A stretch of DNA of 10,787 nt from Anaerolineales bacterium Chloro_02 (GTDB lineage Bacteria > Chloroflexota > Anaerolineae > Anaerolineales > Anaerolineaceae): NCBI GenBank assembly GCA_001603765.1, contig LUZV01000159.1:1-10787 (forward strand), written 5' to 3'. The notes below the pieces were generated by a model. It did no database searches. It was not told the origin of the DNA and saw nothing but the letters and a program-made list of their open reading frames with translations. Both the position numbers and the translations under genes were made by a program. Every line of letters begins with the position of its first letter. Within the stretch, counting starts at the first letter, position 1. Below are positions 6,411 to 10,787 of the stretch, piece after piece.

Positions 6411-7109
6411 TTAAGCCTCCTTTACTTCGGCAGGAGCTGCCTTATCGCCGTAGTATTTTTGCATATACTTGCGGTCTGAAATGAGTGTATAGACGATGTA
6501 AGTGATTGTGGCGAAAATCGCGACTGGGATTTGAACTTTTGCTAAAGATACCAGGTCGGATTCGATGCCCAAATTCTTTAATGTGGATTGAACCAACAAC
6601 GCGCCAGAGCCTCCGACAAAAAGAACCTGTCCAAAGAACCAGGTAACATTTTCGGCGCCGGCTGCGTGCCCCTTAATGGCTTCAACATGTTCCAGATTGG
6701 GTTCGAGCCCTTTCGATTTAATCGCGCCGATGCTCATCGGCATCACAACCGGGCGAACGAAACCAGCCACACCACCGAAGCTAACGTTAAAAGCCGCGAA
6801 GATCAAACGCATGACAGCATAGGCGGAGATTACACTTGCCGCGGATGCGGATTTGACTTTGCCGATCAGTTTTGCGGCAGCTTCTTTTAACCCATTTCGT
6901 TCCAGGGTGCCAGTAACAAGAAGGGTGATAATGAAGATTGCCATACCTCGATTGGCAACAAAACTTGTACCTAATGTCTCGAGCATGCCGTTTACGCCAA
7001 GACCTCCCACCAGGGCAGTCACAACCATGGCTGCGATAATGATGAGGATGGAATCGAGCTTAAGGGCAAAGCCGAGAATGACAATTAATACACCTAATAA
7101 TTTAATCAT
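6411..7109 (-). CDS. DUF969 family membrane protein, putative permease subunit
   Basis: Integral membrane protein of 232 residues that I recognise as DUF969, the family nearly always encoded beside DUF979. Hydrophobic stretches at about residues 3-36, 54-68, 90-108, 112-130, 155-175 and 190-210 suggest about six membrane segments. Small and polar residues cluster in AAFNVSFGGVAG (105-116) and FVGGSGALLV (164-173), which may line a substrate path. The C-terminal tail (about 212-232) is charged and cytosol-like. I placed the start at the ATG at 7109, with GGAGG five bases upstream; a TTG at 7121 in the same frame overlaps that ribosome binding site and is unlikely. The stop is one base before the DUF979 start, so the two are probably translated together in equal amounts. 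Family members in Firmicutes often neighbour pyroglutamyl peptidase or 5-oxoprolinase genes and have been suggested as a 5-oxoproline or peptide transporter, from memory. Transport is inferred, and the substrate here is not known. Confidence 0.85.
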   Translation of the reverse strand: MIKLLGVLIVILGFALKLDSILIIIAAMVVTALVGGLGVNGMLETLGTSFVANRGMAIFIITLLVTGTLERNGLKEAAAKLIGKVKSASAASVISAYAVMRLIFAAFNVSFGGVAGFVRPVVMPMSIGAIKSKGLEPNLEHVEAIKGHAAGAENVTWFFGQVLFVGGSGALLVQSTLKNLGIESDLVSLAKVQIPVAIFATITYIVYTLISDRKYMQKYYGDKAAPAEVKEA

Positions 7110-7114
7110 TCGTT

Positions 7115-7119
7115 CCTCC
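7115..7119 (-). promoter_or_regulatory. Ribosome binding site deciding the DUF969 gene start
   Basis: A perfect GGAGG core five bases before the ATG at 7109 fixes the start and rules out the TTG at 7121, which would place the start codon on top of this site. The preceding spacer (7120-7165) is pyrimidine rich on the minus strand, but no hairpin precedes it, so it is not a terminator. Confidence 0.75.
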
Positions 7120-7165
7120 AAAGGTTAAAAGTAAAAAGAATAAAACATCAAACAAGCGATAAGAG

Positions 7166-10100
7166 TTAATCCCCGGCACCTCCTTTAGAAGAATCCCGAA
7201 GCCCATCAGCGGTTTTACAAATCAGCGGTCGTTTGCGATGCCAGGTCAGCTGAGTTCCGTGGGCATTAAGTGTTGCCGACTGTTCCATACAAACTGCGGA
7301 ATCAGCCAGCATTTCCAGGATGGCAACATCCTGATTGAAGTGCGCCAGCGCGCACAGTTCCAAATATTTTCCTTGCGCGGTCTCATCCGAAACTTCCGCC
7401 ACAAAGCTTACCGCCGTCACCCATGGAAAACGAACAGAAGCATAATTGTGGACGGACTTGTATGGGGATGGGATCCAGTAGGTAATTATATCCTGATAAT
7501 AATTGGCAGGGAACAGTGACGGCAGCCATTTATTCGCATAGGTATAAAAGCGATCGCGCCATTCACGATTGAGCGAGATGATCCGGTCATCTTTTTTTAA
7601 GGATTCTGCCACAACATGCTCAACGGCTTTGTTGACCATTAAGTTGCTCTCAAACCCCGGTTCGTTAATGTGAAAGAAGTAGCCATAAAGGAGCGCTCTT
7701 GGCAGCCAAAATCCCTTAAACCAGGGTGAAGTGTAACCAGAAAAGGGCTGGTCCCATTCGTGGGTGGGCACGCCGTGGTCATCAACGATCACATCCGGAA
7801 GCCATTCACGCCAAACCCGGGTGAAAGCCTTCGCTTCCGTTTGGAAGGTGTCGTCTTTGAAGTATTCCGTTGCCAGTTCAGTGCCGAGGGCATTATATCG
7901 GGCGACGTGGAGCTTCCAGCGAGGGTTGTCTTGCATTAATTCGTAGTGGATGGCTGCTCCATCGGGGTTTTCAAACGGAACCATCACAAGGTTTAATGAC
8001 TTCGAGAGCTTTCGCAATTCGGGGTCAACGGCGAGAGCTTTAACCAGGTTGAAATTTGTGTTAGTGCTCGAGACTTCGTTGGCGTGATGCCGGGCGTTGA
8101 TGTAAACGCTGGGCTGAGCGCTGATCCACTTGACCCGCGGCAGCCACCCGCGCGGATCGGGCAAGACCTCGATAGCGTGAATCATGCGCCCCTGATAACT
8201 TTCTGCGACGGGATAAACTCGAAAGCCAGGGATCCTCTGCGCCTGTGTGATCAGGTTAATGTATTCCTGATACCCGATAACCTCTGTTTGAGGAACCTCA
8301 AATTTGTCGGGATCCATCGCTCTGCCGTTCAAGCGCAACTTTTTCGCGGCAGGCAGATGCCAAGTGATCAGAGGTTTTCCGCCGAGCGAGCAGTGAACAG
8401 TGGAGACGCCCACGCCAGCGATCGCGTTTTTCAAACGGCATTCGGCTGCCAATTTGCTGTATGCTTCAACCACCTTGCCCAAAGATTCTGGCCCAATAAT
8501 GGAAAGGTAGACAGCAAGACCACCAGATTCCTGCTTGATTGAAGTGACACTTAGGCGCACATCAGAAGGCGCTAAAGCGCCAGCCAGCACTGTTTGGTTT
8601 TTCCGAATTTGAGGCTCGTGGGCTAAGCGTTCAGTAAGCTTCACGCGCAATTTTGGTTTTCCGGTTTTCTTGCGAATCACCGGCAGGATTAACCCAGGGC
8701 TGCTGATCACCTCACCTGTTTCACGTAGACCGAGCGTTCGAAAGTAATCTAATCCCACAAAATACAAATCTTCGTGCAGGGCGTCCAACGCCGAAAACCG
8801 GTCGGTGCGAGTCGGCAGATCGAAATCGGGCTCGGAAATTTCCAGGTTTAGCTCCAATTTGGAGAAGAAAGGCTGATTGGCGCTGGTGATTGCACCGCCA
8901 GTGGTCTTGAGGATAACCTCAGTGACGGCAGGCAGGACCTCGGACTGATAGACATCCCAAACCAGTTCCAGGTCGGTTTTAATTCTATCCTGCAGAACGA
9001 TCTCGTCATTGATCGAAACGTTTATGTAGCCAGTGGGAGGATGGACCTTGCCAATATCGGGATAGCGATCAAGATATGGGCGCTCCGCCCAGACCGTTTT
9101 TAGCTGTTCTCTTAAAAGCTCATCGCCCTTTTCATTGAATGCGATAACCAGGTAGGTCAGATCTTCTTCGCCTTGATAATAATCGAATTCGATCCTGGAA
9201 CGCTCCAGGTGCAGCTCTGCCGCCAAAATGTCATCGATTGGGTAGAGTTCCTGCAGAGGACGAATTGGCAAATCGAACCAGTGTTCGGGATCATCAGCTC
9301 TCACGGATGTGATCTTTGGCACAGCTCCATCTTCTTCAAGGAACTGGCTCTTCCCCTCGGGCAAATAAGATTTAAAGAGAATTTCAATGCGGTCAATCCC
9401 TTTGATGGTTTTCAATTGGGGACTGATAAATTCATCTATCCAGCTAAAGCCTTGTTTGTAAGCGGAAATCAACCGGATATCGATCTCAGCACCTTTGGAT
9501 TCAACCCAAGTCTTAATTTCCGACGCCACTTCAGAGCGGATTTGCTTGTCTTCCGATAAAGCCGCTCTGATGACAACCTTATCCCCGGGACGGACCTTTG
9601 GGAGAGCCTTGTTCCTGAAAGCCGCTTTGAAGCGATTGACTTCCCAAGGAAAGGAGCGTTTGAGTTCCCAGATAGTTTGGTCAGCTTTATATGAATGAAC
9701 CTGGGTTTTCTTGAACAAGCGGTTGCGTTTGTTCCAGTCCACTGCGTCCGGGTTGAAGAAACAGCTTAAATCAGAGTTATCCGCCGCTCCCAACGCTAAC
9801 GCCCAGGCAAATTGACCGTCAGTTTGGCGCATGGCGAAATCGTCGCGTAAATGCGCCAGCCAAGCGCTGAGAGGCAGCACCGCGCGTGGTCTGCCAGAAG
9901 AGTCTAACAGACGGCTTGGGGTTTTGCCGGAATTGCCCGGCAGAACGAGTGCTAACAGGCGGGAAGTAAAAGCTGACAGGTCCCGACCCTCGAAATAAAC
10001 TGTGTGCTCATCAACCCAAACCGAAGCTGGGGCGGCTGAGGCGCGGAAATGCATCATACCAGTTCGATCTGAAGCGATCAGCGGGAAGGAATAGCTCGTG

Positions 10101-10648
10101 GTTTGTGCCCCCAATACACAGGCGATATCCGCAGCGGCGGAGTAGGTGTCCAGCGTGGCATTCTCTGCAATATCCAAACCAACATCGACAAAATCTGGCA
10201 GAAAGTCGCCATTCAGGTCTTTTAGCCACGCGCCCAGGAGCAAAAAATTCTCAATGCCAATTGAAGCGGACTCGCCCGGAGTGGAAATTTGCATCGGCTT
10301 GTCTGAGGCGAATTGAAAACCTGAGGGAGGCGTTGTAATTTTGGCGCGCTGGCTGGTTGGAAAGAGCGCGCTGAAATCTGAGGTGAGGGTCTGCAATAAA
10401 CTCGCTGCTTCGTTTTCGCTGTTCAGTGTGAACGTTAGGCGATTGGCCTCGCGCCTATAGCCAAGCGGACCCGCTGAGATGAACACATTAAAGTCGCCAG
10501 CCACAGAAGAAGGTTTGGCTGAGAGGACAGGAAAGTCAATCGCCAGGCTATGAAATCCGAGCACACCTGCCAGTTCCACCGCGAACTTACCGAGAAATAG
10601 CGGTGGGTCCTTAGAAATGCAGATGTGATAATGACAATTAAGAATCAT
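7166..10648 (-). CDS. Large multidomain M14-family zinc carboxypeptidase-like protein
   Basis: Predicted zinc metallopeptidase of family M14 (carboxypeptidase A fold), about 1160 residues from the ATG at 10648. The catalytic domain lies near the C-terminus (about residues 785-1110). It shows the HxxE zinc pair in ARHHANE (H855, E858), an NPDG motif (894-897), a third likely zinc histidine in DDHG (H958) and a candidate catalytic glutamate in FVAEV (E1085). The first 785 or so residues match no domain I recognise. They include an acidic DLNGDFLPD segment (144-152) resembling a calcium loop, and a conserved-looking ALHEDLYF segment (about 623-630). No signal peptide or membrane segment is seen, so a cytosolic location is inferred. 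I chose ATG 10648 over the TTG at 10750 because GGAG lies four bases upstream of it and the extra 34 residues look non-coding. It is the first gene of the block; the DUF969 gene starts 56 bases after its stop. Typical M14 enzymes have 300-500 residues, so this one is unusually long. The peptidase family call is fairly sure; the substrate is unknown and could be a peptide, an acyl amino acid or an amide. Confidence 0.85.
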   Translation of the reverse strand: MILNCHYHICISKDPPLFLGKFAVELAGVLGFHSLAIDFPVLSAKPSSVAGDFNVFISAGPLGYRREANRLTFTLNSENEAASLLQTLTSDFSALFPTSQRAKITTPPSGFQFASDKPMQISTPGESASIGIENFLLLGAWLKDLNGDFLPDFVDVGLDIAENATLDTYSAAADIACVLGAQTTSYSFPLIASDRTGMMHFRASAAPASVWVDEHTVYFEGRDLSAFTSRLLALVLPGNSGKTPSRLLDSSGRPRAVLPLSAWLAHLRDDFAMRQTDGQFAWALALGAADNSDLSCFFNPDAVDWNKRNRLFKKTQVHSYKADQTIWELKRSFPWEVNRFKAAFRNKALPKVRPGDKVVIRAALSEDKQIRSEVASEIKTWVESKGAEIDIRLISAYKQGFSWIDEFISPQLKTIKGIDRIEILFKSYLPEGKSQFLEEDGAVPKITSVRADDPEHWFDLPIRPLQELYPIDDILAAELHLERSRIEFDYYQGEEDLTYLVIAFNEKGDELLREQLKTVWAERPYLDRYPDIGKVHPPTGYINVSINDEIVLQDRIKTDLELVWDVYQSEVLPAVTEVILKTTGGAITSANQPFFSKLELNLEISEPDFDLPTRTDRFSALDALHEDLYFVGLDYFRTLGLRETGEVISSPGLILPVIRKKTGKPKLRVKLTERLAHEPQIRKNQTVLAGALAPSDVRLSVTSIKQESGGLAVYLSIIGPESLGKVVEAYSKLAAECRLKNAIAGVGVSTVHCSLGGKPLITWHLPAAKKLRLNGRAMDPDKFEVPQTEVIGYQEYINLITQAQRIPGFRVYPVAESYQGRMIHAIEVLPDPRGWLPRVKWISAQPSVYINARHHANEVSSTNTNFNLVKALAVDPELRKLSKSLNLVMVPFENPDGAAIHYELMQDNPRWKLHVARYNALGTELATEYFKDDTFQTEAKAFTRVWREWLPDVIVDDHGVPTHEWDQPFSGYTSPWFKGFWLPRALLYGYFFHINEPGFESNLMVNKAVEHVVAESLKKDDRIISLNREWRDRFYTYANKWLPSLFPANYYQDIITYWIPSPYKSVHNYASVRFPWVTAVSFVAEVSDETAQGKYLELCALAHFNQDVAILEMLADSAVCMEQSATLNAHGTQLTWHRKRPLICKTADGLRDSSKGGAGD

Positions 10649-10652
10649 AATT

Positions 10653-10656
10653 CTCC
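10653..10656 (-). promoter_or_regulatory. Ribosome binding site deciding the M14 gene start
   Basis: GGAG lies four bases before the ATG at 10648. The longer reading from a TTG at 10750 has no comparable site, so the start is placed at 10648. Confidence 0.6.
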
Positions 10657-10739
10657 AACCGTGTCTGTCTTGATTGTTGTGGAGAAGGGTAGACTTGCTA
10701 TCAATTTGAACGAACAAACCGATATTTTGTACAAATGCA

Positions 10740-10745
10740 ATTATA
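10740..10745 (-). promoter_or_regulatory. Possible -10 box for the peptidase block
   Basis: The minus strand reads TATAAT here, a perfect match to the sigma-70/sigma-A -10 consensus, and would leave a leader of roughly 85 bases before the ATG at 10648. No good -35 hexamer is found 16-18 bases upstream (the minus strand reads CGTACC there). The surrounding 10700-10780 region is A+T rich, so a chance match is possible. The rest of the leader (10657-10735) holds no clear terminator or riboswitch fold. Confidence 0.3.
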
Positions 10746-10787
10746 ATCAATATGCAGAAAATGGTACGTTTTCCATCAATATTCCTG

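Noticed and set aside
7122..7147. T-rich stretch between the M14 and DUF969 genes as a terminator
   Set aside because: The minus strand is U rich here, but no stable hairpin precedes it.
10649..10750. N-terminal extension of the M14 protein from a TTG start
   Set aside because: The internal ATG at 10648 has its own GGAG site, the extension covers an A+T-rich likely promoter region, and TTG starts are less common.

Overview
The window carries one continuous run of eight protein-coding genes, all on the minus strand, packed tightly and each (except the MFS gene) preceded by a good purine-rich ribosome binding site. Base composition is near 50% G+C. No RNA gene, insertion sequence, CRISPR array or convincing plus-strand gene was seen. 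The gene content (peptidases, a DUF969/DUF979 membrane pair, a malate/lactate-type dehydrogenase and an NAD-type malic enzyme) fits an anaerobic, amino-acid, peptide or organic-acid fermenting bacterium. An anaerobic Chloroflexota, a clostridial Bacillota or a Synergistota member would all be compatible. The sequence alone does not let me choose among them.

Reading in the direction of transcription (right to left), the first block runs from about 10750 to 3869. It holds a very large M14-family zinc carboxypeptidase-like protein (about 1160 residues, with a roughly 785-residue N-terminal region I cannot assign), a DUF969 membrane protein, a DUF979 membrane protein, a short M29/AmpS-like metallo-aminopeptidase, and a 177-residue protein that may have a GyrI-like ligand-binding fold. 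A strong hairpin with a short U-run lies between the DUF979 gene and the aminopeptidase gene and could attenuate the downstream pair. I infer that this block takes up and hydrolyses a peptide or amide-type substrate: DUF969/DUF979 would be the permease, and the two metallopeptidases would be cytosolic hydrolases.

A 129-base spacer with short repeated motifs (3740-3868) separates the second block (3739 to 182). It holds an MFS permease related to the monocarboxylate/oxalate-formate type, an Ldh2-family NAD(P)-dependent 2-hydroxyacid dehydrogenase, and an NAD-type malic enzyme whose start codon overlaps the dehydrogenase stop. The simplest reading is import of malate or a related hydroxyacid, followed by oxidation to oxaloacetate and decarboxylation to pyruvate. 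The region after the malic enzyme gene (1-181) has no gene but contains two hairpins, one of them very stable.

The most interesting part is the first block. In Firmicutes, DUF969/DUF979 genes are usually noted beside pyroglutamyl peptidase or 5-oxoprolinase genes. Here they sit between two metallopeptidases of other families, which suggests a different substrate.
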